DNA of 64,000 nt from JBBARC01 sp040400005 (GCA_040400005.1 JBBARC010000002.1:66244-130243), one strand, 5' to 3'. Numbered from the stretch's first letter, positions 52,722 to 62,030 are shown. Notes: a model not told the origin generated them from the letters alone. Numbers and translations: made by a program.

Positions 52722-54095
52722 TTAGCCGCCGCTGGCCAGGCCATAGCCACGCGGATCGGCGCTGATGCGGCACGATGCGGGATCACCCGGCAAATAACGG
52801 CCACAGGCGGCGACATTGGCGCGGCCAGGTTCGGGGCCAGATGGGGTGGCGGTGCCGGAAAGCGCGCTGGATAGGGTAATGGCACCAGAAGCCGCGGCAG
52901 CGTTTTGGCCGGATGCCGCAACCGCCGCCCGAAACGCGCCGATATTCGCGTTATAGGCTATGGCGGCAACATAAAGTGGCGCGGGCCGGGCGGCAGGCGA
53001 GGCACCCAGCACAATACCAGTGCCGGGCGCGATGCGCCCTGTGCCAAACAAATTGCCCATGCTGATAGCACAAGCCACCGCCCCGCCTTTGCGATCAACC
53101 ACGACAAAACTGGTGGACGCCGGCAACGCTGGCAGGCTTGCCCCGCCGCGCGCGGCGGCTGCGGTGTTCAGGGTTGCCACATAAGCACCCTGCTGGTCGG
53201 CACTATTTTGGCTCAGCGCCAGCAGGCCAGCGGCCATCGCCGCACCACCATCAGCCGGGCTTGGCAAAAAGGCGACCTGATCGGACCCCGCCGCCTGCAT
53301 AATCGGGCTCGCCAGCGACGGCAGGCTTGCACGTAATGCATCAACCGTAATGCCGCCACCAACCGCCACACTGGCATCGGCGATTTTATGGGCGAGCAGC
53401 CCCTGATAGAGATCGCCCACACCAACGGTGCGTATCTGCGCAATGCTGCCACCAAGATCGGACTGAATAAGGGTTTGCCCTTCGGCCAACGGCGCGCCGC
53501 CCGGCACAAACAACGCGGCGGCCTGCGCATCGCCGGCCAGCGGGCCATTCACGGCCGCTATATCACGCACCAGCGCGCGCGAAACCTTGTGGCCCAAGCG
53601 GGCGGCCTGTTCAGCCGGCCCGACCATCTCGGCAAACGGGCGCGATCCGTACCGAGCGCTGAGCAAATACAGACCACGCGCCAACATCGGCACCGCCGCC
53701 GGGCGAGCCCCCCCGGCACCACCGGGCACGGGCAGAAACATAATGGCCTCGGGCGCACCCTTGTTGGGGCTATCGGCCCCCGGCTGATAGGCCAGGCACG
53801 CGCCCCCGGCCCCCAAGCTCGCCCGCGAAGGTAGGGTCACCGGCAGCATAAAGCCCAACGCAGTGGCTGCATCGGCAGCATTACCGCCCCGCGCCAGCAC
53901 ATCGCGGGCGACAACCACGGCGTTGGGTTCATCGGCCGCCGCGCCACCAATATAGCCGGTGAGCAGACTGCCCTGCGCCGGTTCGCCGCCGATCACCGCA
54001 TTTTTTACGCGGCCGACCGTGCTGCAACCGCCCATAGCAGTGCTCAACGCCAGGGCGGCCATGGTGGGGATAAAATTACTGCCAGTTTTAGCCAC
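52722..54095 (-). CDS. Gamma-glutamyltransferase-family lipoprotein
   Basis: A 457-aa protein of the Ntn-hydrolase GGT family, shorter than usual (about 550-580). An N-terminal lipobox STAMGGCSTVG (Cys 24) suggests a lipoprotein. ARGGNAADAATALGFML and ASLGAGGACLAYQ match the GGT large-subunit start. The autoprocessing site reads PASTSFVVVDRKGGAVACA, so the usual nucleophilic Thr position appears to be Ser (about residue 326). The small-subunit part keeps GTGRIAPGTGIVLG but is short. Activity is uncertain. It precedes the aminotransferase and SDR genes on the same strand. Confidence 0.88.
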   Translation of the reverse strand: MAKTGSNFIPTMAALALSTAMGGCSTVGRVKNAVIGGEPAQGSLLTGYIGGAAADEPNAVVVARDVLARGGNAADAATALGFMLPVTLPSRASLGAGGACLAYQPGADSPNKGAPEAIMFLPVPGGAGGARPAAVPMLARGLYLLSARYGSRPFAEMVGPAEQAARLGHKVSRALVRDIAAVNGPLAGDAQAAALFVPGGAPLAEGQTLIQSDLGGSIAQIRTVGVGDLYQGLLAHKIADASVAVGGGITVDALRASLPSLASPIMQAAGSDQVAFLPSPADGGAAMAAGLLALSQNSADQQGAYVATLNTAAAARGGASLPALPASTSFVVVDRKGGAVACAISMGNLFGTGRIAPGTGIVLGASPAARPAPLYVAAIAYNANIGAFRAAVAASGQNAAAASGAITLSSALSGTATPSGPEPGRANVAACGRYLPGDPASCRISADPRGYGLASGG

Positions 54096-54185
54096 GCCCG
54101 CCGTACTCCGCCAAATTTACGCCTAACCCAAACCGCTTACGCGGCTTCCCGCGCCGGGACAACCACGGGGGGCTGAGAAAAAGTT

Positions 54186-54320
54186 AAGGTCTTCTTTTCT
54201 GGAGAAAAGAAGCAAAAGACTTTTATGATGCTGGTGCGGAGTGCTCGGTAGCTGGGCTACCCCAGGCCCAGCGTGATAAAAGGCTTTTTGCTACTTTTTC
54301 GTAAGTCAAAAGAAGGCCTT
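54186..54320. repeat. Nested palindromic element, copy G
   Basis: Begins AAGGTCTTCTTTTCTGGAG and ends AGAAGGCCTT; the core is in the inverted orientation (CCCCAGGCCCAGC at its right side). The right arm is decayed (CTACTTTTTCGTAAGTCAAAAG). It is the only copy between divergent starts (GGT-like and DsbA-like genes). Confidence 0.88.
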
Positions 54321-54363
54321 CCTTCTACCCCACTCCCTGGGTAGAAGCCTGTAACACATTTGG

Positions 54364-55122
54364 ATGACCCGCCCCATGCTGCGCCAATTACCTGCTCTTT
54401 TCCTTGCCACCTTGCTGGCGGGGGCGCCGTTGGCGGCCCGGGCGGCCGATAGTTTTACGCCGGCGCAACGGGCGGAAATTGTTGGGATTGTGCGCACCGC
54501 GTTAAAAGCCGATCCGTCTATCCTGCGCGATGCGGTGGGGTCGTTGCAGGTTGACGATGATGTGCGGGCAAAAACCGCAGCAGCTGGCATGGTTCGGCAG
54601 AAACACGCGGCGTTGTTTGACAATGCGGCCGATCCATTTGCCGGCAATCCGCGCGGCAATGTCAGTATGGTGGAATTTTATGATCCGCGCTGCCCGTATT
54701 GCCGGCGGGTGGTGGCCGATCTGGCGACCATGTTGAAACGTGATCCGCAGCTGAAAATCATCTACAAAGATGTTCCGGTGCTGGGCCCAGCCAGTGTTCT
54801 AGAAGTGCGGGCGATTTTGGCCGCCCATAAGCAGCACGCCTATTTGCCGATGCAGGCAGCCATAATGGCCGATAGCGGGCAGCCGACGGAAACGACCATT
54901 CGCGATAAAGCGCGCGCGCTGGGGTTGGATGCGGATAAGTTGATTGCGGATATGGGCAGTGCGGATATCACCAATAAAATTCAGGCCAACCTTGTGCTGG
55001 CGCGCGAAATGGGGGTTACCGGCACACCGACGTTTGTGATCGGCGATCAAGTATTGCCGGGTGCGCAAGATATGGCGACGCTTGTTGATGCCATCGGCGC
55101 GCAGCGTTTGCACGCGAAGTAA
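54364..55122 (+). CDS. DsbA family thiol:disulfide protein
   Basis: A 252-aa periplasmic thioredoxin-fold protein. A signal peptide (to about residue 28, LAARAADS) is followed by a helical N-terminal region (residues 30-95) as in the ScsC/DsbG-like group, then the redox motif FYDPRCPYCRRVVADL (CPYC about 118-121) and the cis-Pro loop GVTGTPTFVIGDQV. The N-terminal helices suggest a multimeric disulfide isomerase or oxidase. Start ATG 54364 (54376 possible). It lies 9 bp before the DUF3667 gene. Confidence 0.92.
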   Translation: MTRPMLRQLPALFLATLLAGAPLAARAADSFTPAQRAEIVGIVRTALKADPSILRDAVGSLQVDDDVRAKTAAAGMVRQKHAALFDNAADPFAGNPRGNVSMVEFYDPRCPYCRRVVADLATMLKRDPQLKIIYKDVPVLGPASVLEVRAILAAHKQHAYLPMQAAIMADSGQPTETTIRDKARALGLDADKLIADMGSADITNKIQANLVLAREMGVTGTPTFVIGDQVLPGAQDMATLVDAIGAQRLHAK

Positions 55123-55131
55123 GGCGGCTGC

Positions 55132-55998
55132 GTGGCAGCGTCTGGTTCTGCCCGCGGGCACTGCCTTAACTGCGGCACCGTGTTGCAGGGGCATTGGTGC
55201 CATGTTTGCGGGCAAGGCGCGCGTGATACGCACAGGGCGGCGTATCATTTAGTTGCTGAAGCATTCGAGGATTTTTTTCACCTCGATGGGCGGGTGTGGC
55301 GCACGGTGTCGCGCCTAGCGGTAAGCCCTGCGCGGCTGACGCGCGATTATCTCGATGGCCGGCGGGTGCGCCAGATTCCGCCGTTGCGGTTGTTTTTGGT
55401 CACCGTGTTTGTGGTTTTGCTGGTGGGCGGGCTTGTCGGCGGGCGCGCCCCGAACGGCGTGCGGCTGGAGGACGGCAGCAAGCTAGAGCCTGCCAAACTA
55501 GAAGCCGCGCTTAAAGACAGCGACATGAAAGTGAATTTGGGGTTCGGTCCCAGCGACGCTGCCACGGCTTGGGTGCGGGCGAATGCACCTTTGGCGATTG
55601 AGCACCCGGACGCGTTACTACGTGCCATGCGTGAATGGGCGCACCGGCTGGCGATTATGGTGTTACCGCTGTCGGCCGCGTTGTTGTGGCTAATGTTTTT
55701 CTGGCGCCGCGATGTGTATCTGTACGATCATTTTATTTTTTCGATGCATTCGCTGAGCTTTCAGGGGTTCATACTCAGTGGCGTGGTGTTGGCCGGGCAC
55801 TTTATCGCGGCCCCAGTGGGGGTGGCCCTGGCGCTATCACCGGTGCACTTATTTGCCCATATGCGCGGCACTTACCGCACCGGGGTGATTGGTACCTTGG
55901 TGCGCATGGCGATTTTGTTTGCGGGGTCGCTGGTGGCGTTTACGCTACTGCTGATTGGCCTTGTAGTGCTGGGGGTAACCGAATTGCACGGTGCCTAA
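55132..55998 (+). CDS. DUF3667 membrane protein with zinc ribbon
   Basis: A 288-aa protein. The N-terminus holds a zinc-ribbon-like C-x2-C pair (HCLNCGTVLQGHWCHVCGQ), followed by the family-typical FEDFFHLDGRVWRTVSRL and the stretch TRDYLDGRRVRQIPPLRLFL. Four or so transmembrane helices come at about residues 85-105, 175-195, 210-235 and 260-282. Function unknown. It starts at GTG 55132 just after the dsbA-like gene, so co-transcription is likely. Confidence 0.88.
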   Translation: MAASGSARGHCLNCGTVLQGHWCHVCGQGARDTHRAAYHLVAEAFEDFFHLDGRVWRTVSRLAVSPARLTRDYLDGRRVRQIPPLRLFLVTVFVVLLVGGLVGGRAPNGVRLEDGSKLEPAKLEAALKDSDMKVNLGFGPSDAATAWVRANAPLAIEHPDALLRAMREWAHRLAIMVLPLSAALLWLMFFWRRDVYLYDHFIFSMHSLSFQGFILSGVVLAGHFIAAPVGVALALSPVHLFAHMRGTYRTGVIGTLVRMAILFAGSLVAFTLLLIGLVVLGVTELHGA

Positions 55999-56030
55999 AC
56001 AGGCACCGCGCATATCTCGGTATACCGCGG

Positions 56031-56894
56031 TTAGGGGCTGCTATAAGTGGCGGCGGTAGCGCAGGCTTTTTTGCTGTTATCGAATTCTTGCTGAACAATA
56101 TAGTTTTTGCCGGCAGCCGCCAGGGTTGCATTGTGGCCCTCGCAAAGATCGCCGATCTCGTAGCCGTTTGATGTGTTCCAGGCTTGCGGGTAGGCGGGGT
56201 GTGACCCTGGTGTGGGGATAGCATCGCTCACCGCTTCAGCGAATTCGTGTGATGAGGTAACACTAATTGCGTTAAAGCCACCACCGCAATCTGGCATCAC
56301 CCCGTAATAAACATTGTTGGCGATGGTTTTGGTAAAGAACGCACTGTGATAGGCGCCGAACGCCACGCAGGATTGCGCGGTGCCCGTAGTTATCGTGATA
56401 GTTTGTGGGAAATACACCATATAGAGCGTATTGGCGTTGGATGCTGGCAAGTGCTTGGCTTTGATCTGGGCTGCAAGCTCAATGCGGATCGCTTTATCGG
56501 TAAGCGCCAGGGCGGTGTTGGTAGGGGATATTTTGAACTGCCCGCCGTAGGTGCCGCGGCCGATGGCTTGGTTGGTGCCGGGGTTGCCGTTAACCGCCGT
56601 TAGCGTGGTTGAGTATTGCGTCAGTAAATCGAGATAGGTGCTATTGGGCAGCGCTTTTAAAAATGGCCCAATCCGCGAAACAGTGGTGGCAGCAACCCCG
56701 CCGCCCCAAATGACCGCCACCGTGTTGACGTTGGCCAGCACCGGGCCGCCGTAGTACAGCATGGTGGTGCCGGCGGTGGCCTGCTGGCTGTGGCGGGCAG
56801 GGTTGGCGGGATAGAGGTGCACATTGTTGGCCTGCGCCGCAGGTGCAAACGCGAGGGCGGCCAGCAGTGTGGCGGCGGTGAGATGGGTGCGCAT
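56031..56894 (-). CDS. Predicted secreted metalloprotein, EXORDIUM/phosphate-induced-like
   Basis: A 287-aa exported protein with a signal peptide (residues 1-22, ending PAAQA). The core has MLYYGGPVLANVNTVAVIWG, and a metal-like motif SVTSSHEFAEAVSDAIP (HExxE...D) near residue 220, followed by NGYEIGDLCEG. The general layout recalls plant phosphate-induced/EXORDIUM proteins and bacterial relatives. The HExxE-type motif suggests a zinc peptidase, which is inference. Start ATG 56894; the longer frame adds only a Pro-rich stretch. Confidence 0.75.
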   Translation of the reverse strand: MRTHLTAATLLAALAFAPAAQANNVHLYPANPARHSQQATAGTTMLYYGGPVLANVNTVAVIWGGGVAATTVSRIGPFLKALPNSTYLDLLTQYSTTLTAVNGNPGTNQAIGRGTYGGQFKISPTNTALALTDKAIRIELAAQIKAKHLPASNANTLYMVYFPQTITITTGTAQSCVAFGAYHSAFFTKTIANNVYYGVMPDCGGGFNAISVTSSHEFAEAVSDAIPTPGSHPAYPQAWNTSNGYEIGDLCEGHNATLAAAGKNYIVQQEFDNSKKACATAATYSSP

Positions 56895-57064
56895 TGGTGG
56901 TGTGGTTCCCCGGTTTGGTGGTGGGCGCGGCGTGGCCGCGCGCGATGGAGGCAGAGTTGGGACTGGCGGGGGGTTGGTCAAGACAATTTTGTGTGGCGTG
57001 GTGTTTTTGGTGAACGCGCGGAGGATGCGGTTTGCAGGCGGCGGGCGCGGCGCGCCCTATCGCC

Positions 57065-57463
57065 CTATCGCAGTTTCGCAAGGTCGCTGATGATTTGGTT
57101 GATTGCGGTCCACTGGCGGTAACTTACGGGCAGCAGCACCACTAGTATGACGCTAAAGCTGTCACTGATATGTCGGTCAGTGGCTGCGGTAAGAGCTATA
57201 ATGGCTAGCGTCACAAGCCCCGCCGTCGCAACACGCCAGGCCCAAGCCGTGCCAAAAACCCGCTTTGACCATTGGTCGATAAGCCCGTTGTCGACATGCC
57301 ACTTCGTTGGTTTGGGGGGCACGTAGTGAAGGTGAAGCGGGGAATCGGGCAGTGTGCTTGTCAGAATCAGATCGCGCAATCTGAACCTGAGGATCTCGAG
57401 AGCCTGTGCACCGATGATCGTTGCAAGAATTAGTCCGTAGTAAGATACGTTTTGTGCCGTCAA
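57065..57463 (-). CDS. Hypothetical membrane protein
   Basis: About 132 aa with two or three transmembrane helices (YYGLILATIIGAQALEIL near the start; RVATAGLVTLAIIALTA and FSVILVVLLPVSY later). I chose TTG 57463 because GAGGAAAGG lies 8 bases upstream; a TTG at 57484 is also in frame. Its codon use is less biased and its base composition lower in GC than the neighbours, which may hint at recent acquisition. No family recognised. Confidence 0.6.
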   Translation of the reverse strand: MTAQNVSYYGLILATIIGAQALEILRFRLRDLILTSTLPDSPLHLHYVPPKPTKWHVDNGLIDQWSKRVFGTAWAWRVATAGLVTLAIIALTAATDRHISDSFSVILVVLLPVSYRQWTAINQIISDLAKLR

Positions 57464-57573
57464 CGGTTTCGCCTTTCCTCGCAAAAAATAAAATCATCAA
57501 CGTCTTTTTTGCATCGATAATTCTGGCTGTATCGACGGCGGGAAAAGCCCGTTCTACGCTACGATCCTAAATT

Positions 57574-57616
57574 TATAAAAGCCTTTTTCTTCCTTTCTTC
57601 AGAAAAGAAAACCTTA
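57574..57616. repeat. Nested palindromic element, copy H (one arm)
   Basis: TTTATAAAAGCCTTTTTC then TTCCTTTCTTCAGAAAAGAAAACCTT, the right arm only. It lies 12 bases after the stop codon of the ETF-QO gene. Confidence 0.75.
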
Positions 57617-57628
57617 ATCCTTAACGTC

Positions 57629-59257
57629 CTACATACCGCCGGGATAGTTAGGCCCACCGCCGCCTTCTGGCGTGCACCAGTTGATATTTTGGGTGGGGTC
57701 TTTAATGTCGCAGGTTTTGCAGTGCACGCAATTTTGCGCGTTGATTTGCAGGCGCGGTTGGCCTTCTTCCACACCCACGGTTTCGTAAACGCCGGCCGGG
57801 CAGTAGCGGCTTTCTGGGCTGGCGTACATCTGCCAGTTGGTGCCAAGCCATTTGGCGGGATCGATAAGTTTTAAGTGTGCCGGCTGGTTTTCTTCGTGGT
57901 TGGTGTTGCTGATGAACACCGACGATAACCGATCGAAGGTGAGCACACCGTCGGGTTTGGGGTAGGCGATTTTGGGGGCTTGGTCGGCACGTAGCAAAAC
58001 GTCGCTGTCTCGGTGAGTGTGTTTAAATGTCCACGGCGCTTTGCCGCGCAGGATAAATGTATCTAGACCGGAATAGAGCAGGAAGCCGAACAGCCCGAAT
58101 TTGGCAAAAGCTGGGCGCAGATTGCGTTCTAGGTAGAGTTCGTCGTGCACCCAACTGGTTTTGAATTTTTCGGTGTAGGCGGTGATTTCGGCGGGTTTAC
58201 CACCGGCGAGGGCTTCGGCCACGGCTTCAGCCGCCAGCATGCCCGATTTCATCGCCGTGTGGGTGCCTTTGATTTTTGGCAGATTGAGGAAGCCGGCGGC
58301 GTCCCCAATCAGGGCGCCACCGGGAAAGGTGAGTTTGGGGATGGCCTGATAGCCGCCTTCGGACAAGGCGCGGGCACCGTAGGAAATGCGGCGGCCGCCT
58401 TCGAAATGTTTGCGCATGTGGGGATGGGTTTTCAGGCGCTGCATTTCTTCAAACGGCGATAGCCAGGGATTTGCGTAGTCCAGGCCTACCACATAGCCGA
58501 AGCTGACCAGACCATCACCGAAATGATAGAGCCATGATCCGGCATAGGTGCTGGTATCGGCGGGCCAGCCGACGGTGTGCATAATAAAACCCGGTTTGTG
58601 ATTTTCGCGGGGGATTTCCCACAATTCTTTGATGCCTATGCCGTAGGTTTGGGGACCAACGCCATCGCGCAGTTTGTAAATATCGAGCAATTGCTTGGTC
58701 AGACTACCGCGGCAGCCTTCGGCGAACAGGGTGTAGGTTGCGCGCAATTCCATGCCGGGCTGAAAATTGGGGCCATGGCTGCCTTCTTTGGTGATGCCCA
58801 TATCGCCGGTGGCGATGCCGAGCACGCGGCCATTTTCCATGAGTAATTCAGCAGCGGCAAAGCCTGGGTAGATTTCTACGCCCAGTTCCTCGGCTTGGGC
58901 GCCGAGCCAGCGCACGACGTCGCCTAGGCTTACTATGTAATTGCCGTGGTTGTTCATTTGCGGGGGCGTGATCGGGCTTTTTAGCGCGCCATTTTTGGTG
59001 AGGAAGACAAAATGGTCTTCGCGGGCTTCGGTGAGTAAGGGGGCGCCGCGGTCGCGCCAATCGGGCAGCAGCTCGTTCAGCGCGCGCGGCTCGATCACCG
59101 CGCCGGAAAGGATATGGGCGCCGACTTCGCTGGCTTTTTCGACCACGCAGACGGCGCAATCGGGATTGAGCTGTTTCAACCGGATCGCCGCACCTAGGCC
59201 TGCGGGCCCTGCCCCCACGATCACCACGTCGAATTCCATTGCTTCGCGTTCGCTCAT
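57629..59257 (-). CDS. Electron transfer flavoprotein-ubiquinone oxidoreductase
   Basis: A 542-aa membrane-associated flavoprotein that passes electrons from ETF (fatty acid and amino acid oxidation) to ubiquinone. The FAD dinucleotide-binding motif is VVIVGAGPAGLGAAIRL near residue 8. The ubiquinone/FAD domain has GAHILSGAVIEPRALNEL and FPGGALIGDAAGFLNLP. The C-terminal [4Fe-4S] site is NAQNCVHCKTCDIKDPTQN with an earlier Cys in ESRYCPAGVYE. I use ATG 59257 with GGGAG upstream. No etfAB in the window. EC 1.5.5.1. Divergent from the UDG gene. Confidence 0.96.
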   Translation of the reverse strand: MSEREAMEFDVVIVGAGPAGLGAAIRLKQLNPDCAVCVVEKASEVGAHILSGAVIEPRALNELLPDWRDRGAPLLTEAREDHFVFLTKNGALKSPITPPQMNNHGNYIVSLGDVVRWLGAQAEELGVEIYPGFAAAELLMENGRVLGIATGDMGITKEGSHGPNFQPGMELRATYTLFAEGCRGSLTKQLLDIYKLRDGVGPQTYGIGIKELWEIPRENHKPGFIMHTVGWPADTSTYAGSWLYHFGDGLVSFGYVVGLDYANPWLSPFEEMQRLKTHPHMRKHFEGGRRISYGARALSEGGYQAIPKLTFPGGALIGDAAGFLNLPKIKGTHTAMKSGMLAAEAVAEALAGGKPAEITAYTEKFKTSWVHDELYLERNLRPAFAKFGLFGFLLYSGLDTFILRGKAPWTFKHTHRDSDVLLRADQAPKIAYPKPDGVLTFDRLSSVFISNTNHEENQPAHLKLIDPAKWLGTNWQMYASPESRYCPAGVYETVGVEEGQPRLQINAQNCVHCKTCDIKDPTQNINWCTPEGGGGPNYPGGM

Positions 59258-59375
59258 CACCGTACTCCCACATCCGTGCTGGTTCACGTATACGTCAATG
59301 CCAAATAGTCAAGCATCTCGGCATAGCATCTGTCGCGCATTGCGCGCGCGGGCCAGTGTTGTCAAAACATTCAGT

Positions 59376-60149
59376 ATGGATGCGTTGGCCGCCCTTAAAG
59401 TGCAGGTGGATTGGGGGGCAGACGAGGCCCTAGCCGATGCGCCGATTGATCGGTTTGCAGAAAGTGCGGCGCCCCGCGTGGCAGCACCTGCCCTGGTTAG
59501 CGCACCGCCTATTGTGAAACCTGCGCCGCGCGCAACTATTCCGGTGGCGTTTAGGGCGGCCCAAATCGCCAAGAATTGCGCAACTATTGCCGATTTGCGG
59601 GCGGCTCTGGCTGGGTTTACCGATTGCCCGCTGGCCGCCACGGCGACCAATTTGGTGTTTGCCGATGGCAACCCATCGGCGGGGCTGGTTTTTGTCGGTG
59701 ATTGCCCCGGGCCCGATGAAGATACAGCGGGCCTGCCGTTTGTTGGGGCTGAGGGGAAATTGCTCGATCGCATGCTGGCGTCGGTCGGCATCACCCGGGA
59801 AAATTGCCTGCTGACCACGCTGATCCCCTGGCGGCCGCCAGGTAATCGGGCGCCGACGGAAGCTGAAATAGCGATGTGCCTGCCGTTTTTGCAGCGCCAC
59901 TTGGCATTATTGGCGCCGCGCATTGTGGTGAGTTTGGGGGCACTTTCCACCGCCGCCCTCACCGGCAGCGGTGCCGGCATTCGGCGGCTGCGCGGCCAGT
60001 GGCAAACGCTGGAGTTTAACGGTGCGCCGCCGATTGCGTTGCTGCCGATGTTTACGCCGGCCTATTTGCGCCAGCTACCGGCGGCGCGGCGCGATGCCTG
60101 GGCTGATCTTATTGCACTGCGGCAGAAACTGGATGCTGCCACCGATTAA
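59376..60149 (+). CDS. Uracil-DNA glycosylase, family 4 (iron-sulfur type)
   Basis: A 257-aa DNA repair enzyme that excises uracil. A Pro/Ala-rich N-terminal region (residues 1-60) is followed by the family-4 core: CATIADLRAALAGFTDCPL carries two of the cluster Cys, VFVGDCPGPDEDTAGLPFVG is motif 1 (usually GEAPG), LLTTLIPWRPPGNR is typical, and CLPFLQRHLALL follows. Motif 3 reads MFTPAYLRQ where FHPAYLL is usual, so the conserved His appears to be Thr. Activity may be altered. Start ATG 59376; the ribosome site is weak. Confidence 0.87.
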   Translation: MDALAALKVQVDWGADEALADAPIDRFAESAAPRVAAPALVSAPPIVKPAPRATIPVAFRAAQIAKNCATIADLRAALAGFTDCPLAATATNLVFADGNPSAGLVFVGDCPGPDEDTAGLPFVGAEGKLLDRMLASVGITRENCLLTTLIPWRPPGNRAPTEAEIAMCLPFLQRHLALLAPRIVVSLGALSTAALTGSGAGIRRLRGQWQTLEFNGAPPIALLPMFTPAYLRQLPAARRDAWADLIALRQKLDAATD

Positions 60150-60287
60150 TCGGTTAGATATGCGTTTAACGCCAATTCTTAACTCCTTTTTAACACTTAC
60201 TTTTGCGATTTCTCTTGCGAATCGGCCGCGTAGTTTCAAGAATAAAAAGTTTGCCACAATTTTTGGTTACTGTTACCCGCGTTTCTC

Positions 60288-62030
60288 ATGCGAGAGACCG
60301 GGGCTACCCTCTCCCGCATTACCGCTTCCCGCGCCGCATTCGCCCGTACCACACGGGCGGCATTGGCGGGCGCGGCGTTGCTCACCGGTGCCGCAACGGC
60401 GCCGGTGTATGCTGCGCCCACAGCTGGTGATGCGTTCCAACCTGACGGCACGGCGCTGGTAGAAACCGCAATGGTTTTGCCGCGTCTTGACCTGTCTGAT
60501 CGGTTCGGCGGGCTTAACCTGCCGCAGCCGCTGGCGCCGAGCGAGGCGGCCGCGGTGCGCGCGATTATAAAGTTGGATGAGGCCGGGCTGCACCGCGCGG
60601 CGAGTGCGGCGACGGCCAAGCTGACCGATGCGACTTTGCTGGGCCATATAGGGGCAAGCCGCTTGCTGAGCCCCGGGCACCATCCGGCGCCGGCGGAATT
60701 GGCGGATTTCCTGCAAAAATATCCGAATGATACGGCAGCCCCAGGGGTGTATGCGGCGTTGCTGGCGAGCTTGCCGTGGCGGGCTGATCTGCCGGCGGGC
60801 CCTGCGGCTTTGCGCCTTAGTGCGCCTGGGGCTGGGGATTTGGCCGAAGATACCCAGGGCAATAGCGGCCCGGCGCGGGCGGCGTTGATTGGCGGGCATG
60901 ATCATGTTGCCTACCGCTTGGCGCGTGAGGCGTTTTTGCTGTCGCGCCGGCAGGATGGGGCGGCGGCGTATGTGGCGGGGCTGGCCGCGTATCGCTTGGG
61001 CAAACCTTCGGCGGCCTGGTTTGAGGCGGCGTCCCTGGCGGATACCGCCGGGCCGGGTTTGGCCGCGGCCGGTGCCTTTTGGGCGGCACGCGCGCACCAA
61101 AAAGATGGCGATGCGCTGGCCGCCGCGGCGTGGGCCAACCGGGCGGCGGCCTACCCGCACACGCTGCATGGCCGGCTGACGCTGAGTTTGCTTCATCGCC
61201 ACGACCCGGCGCACGACCGGCCGGGTATTTTGGCCGGGCTTGCCGCTAGCCATACAGCGCTGTTGAGCGAGGCTGATTTCGCAGCCCTCAGCGATACCAC
61301 CGCCGGCAAGCGCATGTTTGCGGCACTCCAAGTGGGCGCCCGCGCATGGGCGGAAGAAGACGCCCGCCAGATTTGGGAACAGCAGGCGGCCCACCCGGCG
61401 CTGCGCCGCGCCCTGTTGCTGGTGGCCAATGCCGAGGGATTTCAGCGGTTTATGGCCGATGCGCGGGCATCGCTGTTGCCGGGCAATTTGCCGCCATCGC
61501 CGCTGGCGCCGCGCGGCGGGTTTCGCCTGCAGCCGGCACTGGTGTATGCGGTAACCCGGGTGGAATCGAATTTTGATCCGCGCGCGCAATCGGGTGCTGG
61601 GGCTGCGGGACTGATGCAGCTGATGCCGGATGCGGCTGGGTTGACCGACGAAACGCCGGCGCGTGCGGCGCGCCTGCTGCGCGACCCGGCGCGTAATTTG
61701 GATTTTGGCCAGCGCTATTTGGCGCGGCTGGCCAGCGCCGACATGGCGGGGGATGATTTATTGCTGGTGCTGGCGAGCTATAATTCTGGCCGCAGCCGGG
61801 TGGCCGGCTGGCAGGTGAATGTGGCGGCCGATCCGTTGATGTTTTTGGAAACCATCCCAACCGACGAAACCCGCCATTTTGTGCAGCGGATTCTGAGCCA
61901 TTCCTGGGCGTATGCGGCGCGGTTTAACGCCGGCGCCCCAGGGTTAGCCGAACTTGCCGCCGGCACCTGGCCGCGGTTTTCGCGTGTGGCACTATCGACA
62001 CCGCCCAACATTCAGGTGACCCTGCACTAA
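60288..62030 (+). CDS. Lytic transglycosylase (Slt-like)
   Basis: A 580-aa periplasmic murein hydrolase. A signal sequence lies at about residues 20-43 (ending VYAAP), then a long helical superhelix (residues 70-400, TPR-like as in Slt70), and the C-terminal transglycosylase domain. It has catalytic Glu in YAVTRVESNFDPRAQS (about 427), GAAGLMQLMPDAAG, NLDFGQRYLARL and VLASYNSGRSRVAGW. It would cleave peptidoglycan with 1,6-anhydro end formation. It precedes moaB by 24 bp. Confidence 0.94.
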   Translation: MRETGATLSRITASRAAFARTTRAALAGAALLTGAATAPVYAAPTAGDAFQPDGTALVETAMVLPRLDLSDRFGGLNLPQPLAPSEAAAVRAIIKLDEAGLHRAASAATAKLTDATLLGHIGASRLLSPGHHPAPAELADFLQKYPNDTAAPGVYAALLASLPWRADLPAGPAALRLSAPGAGDLAEDTQGNSGPARAALIGGHDHVAYRLAREAFLLSRRQDGAAAYVAGLAAYRLGKPSAAWFEAASLADTAGPGLAAAGAFWAARAHQKDGDALAAAAWANRAAAYPHTLHGRLTLSLLHRHDPAHDRPGILAGLAASHTALLSEADFAALSDTTAGKRMFAALQVGARAWAEEDARQIWEQQAAHPALRRALLLVANAEGFQRFMADARASLLPGNLPPSPLAPRGGFRLQPALVYAVTRVESNFDPRAQSGAGAAGLMQLMPDAAGLTDETPARAARLLRDPARNLDFGQRYLARLASADMAGDDLLLVLASYNSGRSRVAGWQVNVAADPLMFLETIPTDETRHFVQRILSHSWAYAARFNAGAPGLAELAAGTWPRFSRVALSTPPNIQVTLH

